Below, piece by piece: positions 34,801 through 45,629 of a stretch of 64,000 bases of DNA. The translations under genes were made by a program, and so were the position numbers. The stretch covers positions 310,001 through 374,000 of the forward strand of contig JAQFVV010006426.1 in the NCBI GenBank assembly GCA_028023455.1. Direction: 5' to 3'. The stretch is from Epiperipatus broadwayi. Lineage: Eukaryota; Onychophora; Udeonychophora; Euonychophora; Peripatidae. Position 1 is the first letter of the stretch. Every line of letters begins with the position of its first letter. The notes under the pieces were generated by a model, which did not search any database, was not told the DNA's origin, and worked only from the letters and a program-made list of their open reading frames with translations.

Positions 34801-37800
34801 TATTGTTAGATGATCAGAATATTTTTTTAAACGTTGTACTATTAACAATTATGTGTGACCCTTATAATCAAAGATGTATTAATTAAAGATTTGAGTCATT
34901 AAAATATAGGATTTCATTTTGTGTTTTAATGTATTCAACTTTTTATATTTATTTATTTTGTTATTTGGCAAAGTAAACATGATTAATAGTTTGATAAAAT
35001 TCTTGCAAAATCTCAACATGAGTCTTGGATTGGATGGTGAATATTGATATATTCGCACTATAACTTGGTAATTATCAAAAGATAAATTATGAGCTCAGAC
35101 CAGTAGGAATGTGATATCTTCTCTACTGGGATGATCTTTTTTTTTTTTACTTTTTTTATTCAGTCTGCACTGTGGTTTTTATCTGAGCAACACTAATTAA
35201 CCCAAAATTTTTACTTGGCAGTTAGTTAATAATAGCTGAAAACCCATTTACAACCAATATTAGTTGGTTAATTGGGTTGACTATTTGAAAAATTTTCATG
35301 ATTCTCCTAGATAGATTGGAATTCCATGTTGGACATGGCATGCACATTTACTGACCATTATATCATGAAGAGCATTTTTAGAATAAGGGTGATGTGGATT
35401 AACTTAAAACAGTTTATGTTCACATGGTAATAGAATAAGTGTTGCATTTTCTTCTTTTTCCTCAATTGTTACCTTTCTCAAATTATAGTTGCAATACATA
35501 TCTTTAAATGTTTATTTATTATAAATACAATATATATATATATATTGTAACTAAATTAAAGAGAAGATCAAAATATATCATTGTAAAATAAATAGATTCA
35601 ATTGTAACTTAATTAAAGATTCAAAATAATTATTTAGCTTAATAAATGAAAAATGATAACTTAAATTTTTATATCAAAGAGAAAAGAATTAAACATTGTA
35701 ACTTGCTGAGCATAAGCTATTAAACAAAAGATCAGACTGAGTTATCAATCATATTAAGGGTCATTGGATTCAATGAAACATACTCCTGGGTAGTAGCTAT
35801 ATATCCATAAGGTCATAAATATTAAAATGATGAGTAGGAATAAATTAAACATATTTCTGTAATTAGATTTCTCAAGATATCACAATATCAATAATCAGAC
35901 ACAATAATGCTTTGTTTTCTAGTCATTTAAGGTGTCTGGCCTATTTCAAACCCTAGATAGGCAGCCATTGTATTTCCATTAACAAGTATAAACCATAAAC
36001 AAATCATTAAGAAACGAACTACTATAGCTCAGGAAATAGTATCAAGTGGTGAGTACAATAGTAACTCGATAAAATGTCTTCTCAGGTATACAGACAGTAG
36101 ATTTTATCCACTTTCATTTCTTGGTTTGATGTTAAGTGCATATTTAAACAAATACCAAGTGAATATGATCTAGCAGGGCGCCACTAGATTATCTGAATCT
36201 AGACACAGTTATATCTAATAACCTTTTCACATGTACCAGGTTTGAATCCCATTTTGGTACTTTATTTCTAATAAAAATGGAGGATTTTGCTTTTAGAGCC
36301 ATATCACTGTATGCACTAATATTTAGGTAAATGTAAAACATCTTTAAACCCAAGTGGAGTATATAAAATTCATTAGACATAAATCATTTCCCAGATCTTA
36401 ACATAATAAATGTGTTTCAATATTTTTCTATAAGTTTTACTAGCTCAGATTACTATTAATCTAGGATGGCAATTCATTCATCCTTGCATGAAATAGATGA
36501 TGGAATGGTGGTTATAATATTACTAAGAAATCACTAAATATTATGAAATCAATATTTATTTATGGCCTTTGAACATTTATTTCGCTCATTAACCAAAACG
36601 TTATGGTGATGATGATGACAATGATAATGATAATGGTTTCAACCACAGCTTTAGGACTAAGCCTAAACATAAAACCTAATTCTTAAAGAAATTCATAATT
36701 ATTGCTTAATTTTAGCATATTTAATCATATCTCAAATAACCAATATTCAACCATTGATGATGAATGATCACAACCAATAAAAAAATACTCTCAATGAAAT
36801 ATATACGCCTCATTTAATAAAACAAATTAACATTTATTAATGCCTTACTAATATCTACATGAAAATTTATAGATAAACATGAAAATTGATATGAATAATA
36901 ATAATGATAATAATTGATTATATTGCAATCTTCAGATTAATTTCAAGTTCTTCCCCCTTTCCCATCAAATGTATATTGTATTAAATTGGGTAACCGATTT
37001 GTTAAAATGTTCCATCCACAAGAAAAGTATTTCATAAAAAAAATATTCACTCATTGTCACACATACTTTATAATCTAACATGTCAAGCAGAATGATAAAA
37101 AAAAATGTTAATAGAAGTGAAAGAGCAAGTTTTACCGAACAAATTTTAAAGTATATTTCTATCCCCCTCCCTTCTACACTCTGAAACCTTTACTTTCTTA
37201 AAACAAAGTAATTTAATATTTTAATACTGCTTATTCCCTCACATTCACTCGTAATTATACACAGATAAAGTATTATTATGTATGTGTGTATTTACCCCGT
37301 AAAAACCAAAATATTTAAAAACAAAATAATAATACAAAAAATTATTTTACACATTAATAATATTTCATAACTGTAAATCAATGAACAATCATAATTTTGG
37401 TACATACAAAATCGTTATTAAGAAATTCTTGGTTTCAATTGATCTTGGTTGTTTTAAAAGTTCTTTAAATAAAAATATGCCACTCTGTTGCTAAAATTTT
37501 ACTAAGTCTCTGGTATTATAAAGAAAATATATAAAAAATTTATACTACCAGTTCTTTGTAGCGACTTCCAATGAGTCAAATTTATCTTGTTCAATGTCTA
37601 TATTTTGCATCTACCATTTCTATTTCTCTCTGGAACAATCTCTTTTTTGAGGTGTATAATTGTTTGATGATGATGATCCTATTGAGGTTATTTGCTTTAG
37701 TGGACAATTTGGAAATCATTATATTAACTTTTCTTCTCTTCCTGTCAAACATGATTCTTTTAGTGGATGAAGTACAGCAGTTGTTTTCACGTTTATAAAT

Positions 37801-39640
37801 GTTCTGGGTTTAAACTCAGTTACTGGAACAATTAATTGGACTTGATGATTTACTATTTATTTGTAGATTAATCATTTTTCTTCTGAACACCTTCAAATGC
37901 GGGTGAATGCTTTCTTATTTCTATTTAAAAACATCTGATTTCTCTCGGTCAGTTGAAAGGTGTAGAATATTACTTTTCAGACAAGACATCTTTTCTTTCT
38001 TATATGATGTGCTAGTTGATGATGACTCAGTCAACAGACGAGACATATATTAATTTTCTTACCCCGCTAACCTTATATTTTCAATATTCAAAGCTTGATA
38101 TTAAAAAAAAATGATTTTTTTTTTTTTAAAAAAAGGTTATCTAGCAGAATTAAAAATGTTTGTCTGCTTTAGTTTCAATAATTTCAAAAGTCTCTATAAC
38201 AACAATAACTGATTTTCCAGACTGCTTTTATATCCGATTTTTGAGTCAACTCACCCAATTAGAGTGATAGTGTGACTTGCTATTTTTGACCAACTCGTTT
38301 TTAGCTGGAAAGTGCAATATTTTTTTAGGAACATTAAAAAAAAAAAAAACCACACACCTGGTTTTCAGACAACTTTTGTTTTGAAGGAAAAAAAATAGAC
38401 TTAATCCTTTTTCCTCACGTATATCTGTAATATCTAAAATTGGAGCTTCTTTCTTTTGATCTTAAGATGAGACAATTTCAAAATTAGAGTTCCCACCAAG
38501 CTTATACTCCAAAATGACAAACAATCATTTACAAAAACAAAATTGCTATAAAAATATATATCTGATTCAACAGATTTTCTCCCTTAACACAAAATTGTAA
38601 AAAAAATAATTTGACAGATTTAACCCTTCTTCCTTTCAATATATAATAAATGTAGATATATTTATGTGATGTAACACAAGCACTCCACCATTCAAATCAT
38701 GTATAAACCGACATTAAATAATTAATTTCTAGCTGAGTAATTCTAACCCTAATATTTAAAATTAAATCCTTATCTTTTAAATCCAAATTACAATTATAGA
38801 AAAGCAAAAATAGATGTATAGAATAAGATATTAAAATTGATCAAGCATAGATTAATTTTAAAGAAAGTTTAATATCTGAAATTTAAAAGTGGCTAACTAA
38901 ATAGCTTTTATAACTGCTTATACATGGGCATTATAACTTTGCTTTTTTTTTTAACAGAAAAATTAAATATTGAATCGTTTAAATGTGTGTATTACCTTTC
39001 TATCAACACAAACAAATAAAGAATATAATTGTTGACCCACTCTCTTTCTGTCTAAAGCTTTTAGAACTGGATCTGATAGGGTTTAAACTTGGGTGCCCTA
39101 CAGCTTCCTTTATTGAAATATAAAAATGTGATGATAATTTTTTGTTCAGCATTTTCTTTCATGCACATTATGATAAATTTAGCTAATGACAAAATTGTAA
39201 TGGCACAATATATATATATGTTTATACACACTAACATGTCATTTAAAATTATTTTGATAATTTATTAATAAAATAATTATATTTGCTATAAAAAAACTAC
39301 AGATGTTAACCATAAGCATTTAATATAATCCAGTTTTGCTAATCAAATTTTGAGAATACTGTTGCAGCTGTACTATGAATTTAACATTCCTTCATTTTAA
39401 AATCTTTTATCATATATAAATATTATAAAATGTTTTTCATTTCTGAAATGATGGAAAACTTGAATATTTTTCAAATATTTAATTCACATCAGTAACGAAA
39501 AATATGATGTATCTGCTTAAATTATAAAACTTTACCATAATTAGAACTGTGATGGATGGTTAAATATCAATATGATTTGTTAATTTAAAAGTAATATTTT
39601 AATAAATTTTAAAAAGTAAATATCAGCAAAATATTATGAC
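34801..39640. other. AT-rich stretch without a supported gene
   Basis: Microsatellites: TA repeat near 35530 and GATGAT/GATAAT repeat at about 36605-36640. ACCAGGTTTGAATCCCATT near 36236 resembles a pol III B box and may mark an old SINE. No coding exon supported; frames at 36189 and 37571 lack any recognisable feature. Confidence 0.4.
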
Positions 39641-39649
39641 TTGCAGTTT

Positions 39650-39810
39650 CCAATAGCACTTCTCTTCCCCCTATTTCAGAACCATCTACTGTAAGTCTTT
39701 GTAATCACTAGACATTCGTTTGTGGTATTATATAATATCCACATGCTAAGACCTGTTTCTAACTTTTTTTTTCATCAATGAGGATTTCAAAGCTGGAAGA
39801 ATATACACGT
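39650..39810 (-). repeat. Very diverged hammerhead fold-back relic
   Basis: The minus strand has ATTGATGA, an A-rich stretch, GAAACAGGTC; the plus strand has AAGTCTTTGTAATCACTAGA and ATTCG, matching the order in the 2450-type family. Core spacing is abnormal. Confidence 0.3.
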
Positions 39811-40032
39811 ATCTATATATTGAAATTTTGTTAAGATTTAAAGTTATTAAATAAGACATCAGTAAGTAGAGAGGTGAGTAATTTCCACATAAATGACGCG
39901 TTATTTAAATGTATTTGTATTTTTTTTTTTTGAAAGATTTTAATACTTTAGCCATTGGCAATTTAATATTATATTCTTATTTTATTAAAAAATACATTCT
40001 ACTTTTAATTTATATATATGTTATTATTGAGA

Positions 40033-40108
40033 AAACCTCATGATATAACGGTCAGGGTATTTGCCTTATTTCAGTATAGTGTCTGAATCCAACTCCGTTA
40101 AATCTTAG
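40033..40108 (+). repeat. tRNA-like SINE head fragment
   Basis: GATATAACGGTCAGGG (A-box-like) and GTCTGAATCCAACTCC (B-box-like) are spaced as in a tRNA-derived pol III promoter. It served as the landing site of the next SINE, which splits it from its 3' part. Confidence 0.4.
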
Positions 40109-40221
40109 TTTTTTTTTTCTTTTCTCATGTGTCATAGCATTAGCTGGGAAGCGAACCCACCAACCCGGGACAACTACTTGTAAAGCAGCCGTCGCTGACC
40201 TCTCGACCACCAATGCTTGAC
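40109..40221 (-). mobile_element. Very short tRNA-derived SINE with target duplications
   Basis: AAATCTTAG plus a T run is present on both sides (40100-40108 and 40222-40230). On the minus strand the insert is a tRNA-like head (40216-40137), the short linker TATGACACATGAG, then an A-rich tail. Total about 113 bp. This is a complete retroposition signature: tRNA head, A tail, duplication of at least 9 bp. Confidence 0.75.
40137..40216 (-). tRNA. tRNA-like head of the SINE (pseudo-tRNA)
   Basis: GCATTGG at the 5' end pairs over 7 bp with CTAATGC at the 3' end. GTC/GAC makes a D stem, GCTGC and GTAGT an anticodon stem with a 7-base loop TTTACAA (UAC at the anticodon position), and GGGTTCGCTTCCC the T arm and B box. 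The long variable region (TGTCCCGGGTTG) is class II-like, as in Ser or Leu tRNAs, which disagrees with a Val-type UAC anticodon. The A tail and target duplications show it is part of a retroposon and not a tRNA gene. Confidence 0.65.
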
Positions 40222-40239
40222 AAATCTTAGTTTTTTTTT

Positions 40240-43200
40240 AATGGTTGCTAGCTCATAATCATGCAAAATAGTTATGTAAAATTGGTTGGTAAATGCATAT
40301 CTATTTATTCTTAGAGTATTAAATAAAAATGGAAAATTGTTAAAATCCTGACCATTTAAAAGTTGGCTAATTCCTTCATTATTCCTCTTTAGAGGGCTGG
40401 AAAATGGTCATTGTCCTATAGTGCATTACTTAAAAGCTTGTCTGGCTTTTACTCTGTACACCAAGTTAATGGAAGTTTTTTATATATGTTGGCATTTTAA
40501 AAAAAAAAGTTTATATTTATAGATGTTTATTATTCATATACATATTAATAATATAAAAATTTCATTATTTTTAATGAAATTTTAAGCATCTAAATGTCCT
40601 AATTCTGAGATGCTAGATTAGATTTATGGAGGTTGTGGTAAGCAATGGCAAATATCATTAAAAATCAAGTGTTATTGCTTTGTCATATTTTATTGCCTAG
40701 CTGTTTCTTTTTTGCCTTAAGCACAGAACAATGTGCAGATATATATGTATATATTTGCAGTTCTTCATGTGTGGTCATAATGCTGAATTTTAAAATATGT
40801 ATTACATGCAAATAGATATGTAAATTACATAATGCATGATTTTTATAGTAATATTTACATGATCAAACTGAAATGCTATGTTTTGACACACACACACACA
40901 TATATGGTTTATTAGCTATGAGTTCAAATTAATAATGCTATGATTACTTCTGGTTTGAGTTTGAATTTGACCCTGATTTATATAAAGTCCCAAAATTTGT
41001 AACATCTGGGATCGTAATAGTAAATGATTGTTTTATTCATACACGTTTTTCTGACAAAGAGGAAAAAGTGGTTCATATATGTGACAGTGTATGGAAAAGC
41101 AGTGTCTTCATTCGTTTTACATATATATACAAACCGCCTTCTGTTTATGTAAAAAACTTATCTGAACCCTTCCAATCATATAAAGTGCAAAATTTCACAG
41201 AATATGCAACACAACACAGCAATTCTCATTATTGTACTATGTGAATATTGTTTGTAATATAGTAAAACTATCATAAATGCAAAATTTCTGTTTTCAAGTC
41301 GAATTTTAGTAACAAACCATTTTATTTTCTCGTCATTTTTGCAGAAAATTAAAATAGACATTGATTTTACTATCAGTAATTTGTATATATTTTTTGAAAA
41401 TTATGTACTGTACACTTATTTTATTCATAATAATGCACTTTAAAATAAAGAATATGCTTACATTTTTGTCAACATAAAATTTTTATGTAACATTAATTAA
41501 AATAATAAATCAATACTTTACAATTTTGTCTTGGAATTCAAGATGTTTGGATTAACGATAGTCTTCCTCTACATTGTAGATTTTTCATTTGCTAGAAATA
41601 TTTTCTTCATTTTCTCTATCATAGCTAATGGTTAGCACTTATCTCAGTGGGAATTTGACTTACATAAAATTTCAACTTAATTACCAAAGAGTAATGGAAT
41701 GCTTCATTTGTATAAATAGAAGTTTACCATATATTAAATATTGTGTATGTGTGTATAAGATTTTATAAATTGAAATAGTTAATTAAAAAAAAAAAAAAAT
41801 CGAAAAAGTTTTAATTCTTATACACAGTAAGTGCTTTAAAATTTATTATTAATATTTTAATTTGTATATCTGGCCAGATATAGTTTCAGATGGCATGACA
41901 ACCAAATGTCACTATCTGAATATCAATAGTGATAATTATCCTAAAGTGTGAAAGAAGCCTTCTACATGGCAAGAGTGCGCCCATTGTAGAGATCAGATAA
42001 AAACAAAATGTTTATTGCTAATTTCTGTAAAAATGAAGTATATAAAGTGAGTCTACAATGAACATGTTTTCATTAGTATCCATATATCCTGTTTGTTTTA
42101 CATCTGTATTCACCAGAGGTATATTCTAACTCATTATTATTATCTTATCCAGTAACTGCTGTGAGTTTGTTGACTTTATAGAACTAAATACTTTACTAGA
42201 ATGTTCTTATAGTGTGATGGTTCATAAATAAATGTCTTTATAATCTTGCACTTTTTCTCCCTACTGGGCTTACTATTGTTGCATACTTTTTGTGATACAG
42301 TAATAAAAAGCAATAAAACCTAATCATTGGTTTTCAACTTACATACAATTGAAATTGTAAAAAAGAATTGTTAAGATGGATTGATAATACGTCTTCACTT
42401 GTATATTGACAAGTATAAAAAAGTATTTGATCTGCTAATGGCTAAGTATTGCTTACAAACTAAGGCATAAATATTTTAAAGAGGTAAATGTGTTTAATAT
42501 CTCAAGTCAATAATAAAAAAAATATTCTTCATCTCCCAGTGCTGTATTATTTTATTTATTTTGAAATATAAGTACAATGTTATTAATTCAGAACTTTAGT
42601 TCAGAAACTTGTAATATGGGCACTTTTAGATCAGTTGTTTTTGATGTAGTAAAAATATGTATAAAACTAGTTTGCATTGTGCATATCTGTAGTCAATTTT
42701 TTTTGTTGTTAATGGTATCTTGTATGATAGTGTAAGTAAAACAAACAAACAAGAATGTTTCCATTATCATTATTCAGAATGATCTAATAATCTTATAACT
42801 TTAAATGCACCTTCATATCATTTATCTTTTTTCCACTGGGGTTTACAATTTTTCTTGCAAGCAGATAATAATAAACAGGCATCATGAAATAGTGTTACTA
42901 ATATATTTTTTAAAGAGATATTAAAAAACATTTTTTAGACCACACACTAAATAATATTAATTAATTATCATCAAGACAAAGGCTTTATTGTTTGAGAGTT
43001 TGTAAAAAGTTTGAGCACTGGAAATCACATAACTGGAGCCATATCCATAGACTTTGAACTCTAGAGTCAGTGATTTTATTCCTACATTGAGCCATGTAGC
43101 ACTAAATCAGTATTATTACTAATGTAGTATAAAGATCCAGAGTTTTATAACATTCTTTTTTTGTTGTATGTTTGGATATGTAGGAAATGCCTGATGCAAA

Positions 43201-43815
43201 TTAAAATAAATTATAGTTATTACCATTCTTATTATCTTCCATTGATCTGAGAAATGTGCTATTTTAGCTTACAGGATTTTTTTAAAAATGAAATCTAATT
43301 TATAACAAGCAGTTACATTTTTCTATCACTCACATCACCAAAAGTATAAATAAGCATTACTCTTATGCCCAAAGCATAACTTCATATTCTGTTAAGTGTT
43401 CAATTGTATCCATTGATTGCTAGTTTTTTTTATTCTTTCATCATAGAAGTCGTTAGTGTTTAAGTCTGTTTGTTTAATTCTCTGGCTTAATATGACTTGA
43501 ATTAATCAAGCAATAGAATACAACAAAAAAGTGGCAACACTTCATCATTATTGATTGTGAATATTTTAAATGTATTTTATCTTAGAATTTCAGTTTTAAA
43601 ACTACATTAGGTTTGAGGCAGGTATTTTATACAAGGATATTTTGTTCCACCACTGTGACAGGATACTTAAAGCAAACTTTATGCAATTGTCAAGAGTTTT
43701 TTTTTTTCACTATACATATTTCCATAATGATTTTCTATGTTTATCTAGTTTTAAGCACTTTCTATTGCACTTATTTTTTGATGTATCATGAATGCTTCAA
43801 AATGCTTTATGATAT
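40240..43815. other. AT-rich stretch without genes
   Basis: CA microsatellite near 40886. TTTGAGTTTGAATTTGACCC near 40957 may be an old SINE B box. No exon supported. Confidence 0.45.
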
Positions 43816-43818
43816 ATA

Positions 43819-44000
43819 TTTTGTATAAAGCCATTAAACATATAGTGTAATTGATGAGGGATAGTGTCTTATGAGTAGTTTTTAATTTGATATTTGCTAT
43901 CTTTAGATACATTTTGTTCAAAACCATCAAACATATAGTGTTTAATTGTTGAGGTATAGTATCTTATGAGTTGTTTTTAATCTGATAATTGCTATCTTTA
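43819..44000. repeat. Two-copy tandem duplication, period about 92 bp
   Basis: AARCCATYAAACATATAGTG, GATAGTGTCTTATGAG or GTATAGTATCTTATGAG, and GTTTTTAATYTGATA with TTGCTATCTTTA appear twice in order, starting at 43828 and 43920. Confidence 0.7.
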
Positions 44001-44648
44001 ATGTTAGTAGTTTAATAAGTTAAACATTTCTTTTATAAGATAATCGTTTGGTTCCTACTTAGAGATCATATGGCACTTGAACATCAAAACGATGGGTTGA
44101 GCACAATGATTTCAACCAATTGACCAAACTGATTATTTTTTTTTTACTTTTCATATTTGGAAATTGTCCTAAGATGGTGTAAAATTTTAAACTGAAATGT
44201 ACAGTTCTGTTAATTGTATTATCACTTGTTACACAAAAATGATAAAAATTATATTTTTTGTCTATCTGCAAAGGAGAGGGACCAATAAGTTTCAAAATTT
44301 TTGCAACTATTGTAAGACAGGATAGAGCTTCTTTTTTACTTTTCTCATAATGACTTCTGTATTTTTTTTTTATTGACATTTCCTTGAATTTTCAATTGGT
44401 TAAAACTGAGAATCACACACTGATATTTAGTATAATGGTAATATATCAAAAAATAATATAACAAAATAAATAGGGGTGGTACACTATGCTGGAAAGATTA
44501 ATTTATTTAAAATTACAGATTAGCATTGCTTCGACCAGGTAAGTCATATTCATAGAACTTATATAGGTTTGTATAAGTCGAATTTATAAGTTAAATAATT
44601 TAATTATACCATTTAAGTGATAAAGCAGTGCATGAGTCTTTCTTATTT

Positions 44649-44664
44649 ATTGCATTGATGTTAT
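44649..44664. repeat. Target duplication, left copy
   Basis: ATTGCATTGATGTTAT is repeated exactly at 45492-45507 and flanks the 827-bp insertion. The opposite arm of the Penelope pair shows the uninterrupted version (ATTGCTTTGATGTTATTTGC on the minus strand), confirming the insertion. Confidence 0.8.
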
Positions 44665-44711
44665 ATATAGAACTCACAAATAAGCTCTTAACAAGCTTTG
44701 CAGAATATCCC

Positions 44712-44757
44712 CAATCCCAGACCATTTTCTCCTACTGGCTTCCTCAGTGAGGTGCTA
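44712..44757 (-). ncRNA. Hammerhead-like motif, left arm
   Basis: On the minus strand: CTCA, CTGAGGA (44747-44741), a CC/GG stem II with loop AGTA, GAAA (44729-44726), and GTC (44722-44720) followed by TGGG, which pairs with CTCA. Stem II is shorter than usual. The core bases are intact. Confidence 0.5.
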
Positions 44758-45345
44758 GGATATTCAAGCATTAGATTAAAAACACCAGGACAAGCCCAGC
44801 ACTTTATCTTATGGATAACTATTAAGTAGAAAATCTGAAATTTTCAGACAGTCATATATCTTCCAATCCAGCTATCTAACTTAAATAGCTGTATGGGACT
44901 GAACCAATTCACATACACCATATATTAATAACTTTAGCAATATAAAATCACCAAAGCCTTAATAGCAAAAAATAAAATTATATAGAAATCAAATCACATG
45001 TCACATGACCTAATCTAAACATTTTGTTGAATTAGATCATGTGACATATGACTTGATTTGTTAAATTAGGTCATGTGACAAGTGACTTGATTTCTTTGTA
45101 AATTTTATTTTTTGTTATTAAGGCTTTGGCAATTGCTGTTAAGGCTTTGGTGATTTTATATTGCTAAAGTTATTAATATATGGTGTATCTGAACTTGGTT
45201 CAGTACTATATGGCTATTTAAGTTAGATAGTTGGATTGGAAGACATGTATGTCTGAAAATTTCAGATTTTCTACTTAATAGTTATCTATTAGATAAAGTG
45301 CTGGGCTTGTCCTGGTATTTTTAATCTAATGCTTGAATATCCTAG

Positions 45346-45388
45346 AACCTCACTGAGGAAGCCAGTAGCAGAAATCAGTCTAGGGTTG
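45346..45388 (+). ncRNA. Hammerhead-like motif, right arm
   Basis: AACCTCA before CTGAGGA (45353-45359) pairs with TAGGGTT after the triplet with one mismatch, giving a good stem I. Stem II is GC/GC around CAGTA. GAAA at 45371-45374 and GTC at 45378-45380 complete the core. Confidence 0.5.
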
Positions 45389-45507
45389 GGGTATTCTGCA
45401 AAGCTTGCTAAGAGCTTATTTGTGTATATATAACATTTGTAATACAAGCTTATTAAATAGGTCATGTGACATGTGACTCAATTTATTTGTAATTGCATTG
45501 ATGTTAT

Positions 45508-45629
45508 TTGCAATAAAACATGTCTCTTTATATTTTCTTTTTCAACCATTGGGTTCAGCACAAACAACTTTAATATTAAGTGGATTGAAATTGTGACCAG
45601 ATTCAATTTCATGTTCCAAACATATAGAC
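45508..45629 (-). pseudogene. Left-arm copy of the Penelope GIY-YIG C-terminus
   Basis: The minus strand reads EHEIESGHNFNPLNIKVV and CAEPNG before a stop, parallel to the right-arm copy. Differences between the arms are mostly conservative (E/K, N/T), so the similarity was shaped when both were coding. Interrupted by the hAT at its start. Confidence 0.55.
45622..45629. repeat. 8-bp target duplication of the hAT, left copy
   Basis: ATATAGAC, repeated exactly at 48517-48524. Confidence 0.85.

Larger units (their letters stand above)
44665..45491. mobile_element. Fold-back element with a hammerhead-like motif in each arm
   Basis: The 827-bp insert is a pair of inverted units around GTCATGTGACATRTGACTTG repeats. 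Each unit contains TTTCTACTTAATAGTTATC or the like, GTGCTGGGCTTGTCCTGG and, near the outer end, a hammerhead-like core. Units homologous to these recur at 53.9-54.7 kb. The 16-bp target duplication and the hammerheads suggest mobilisation by reverse transcription, probably as a Penelope-related or retrozyme-like non-autonomous element. Confidence 0.65.

Noticed and set aside
39060-39120. GGGTTTAAACTTGGGTGCCC as a tRNA arm
   Set aside because: No acceptor or D stem around it; at most an old SINE fragment.
40137-40216. Functional tRNA gene
   Set aside because: A-rich tail and exact target duplications show a retroposed SINE; the anticodon and variable arm disagree, and no T-run terminator follows.
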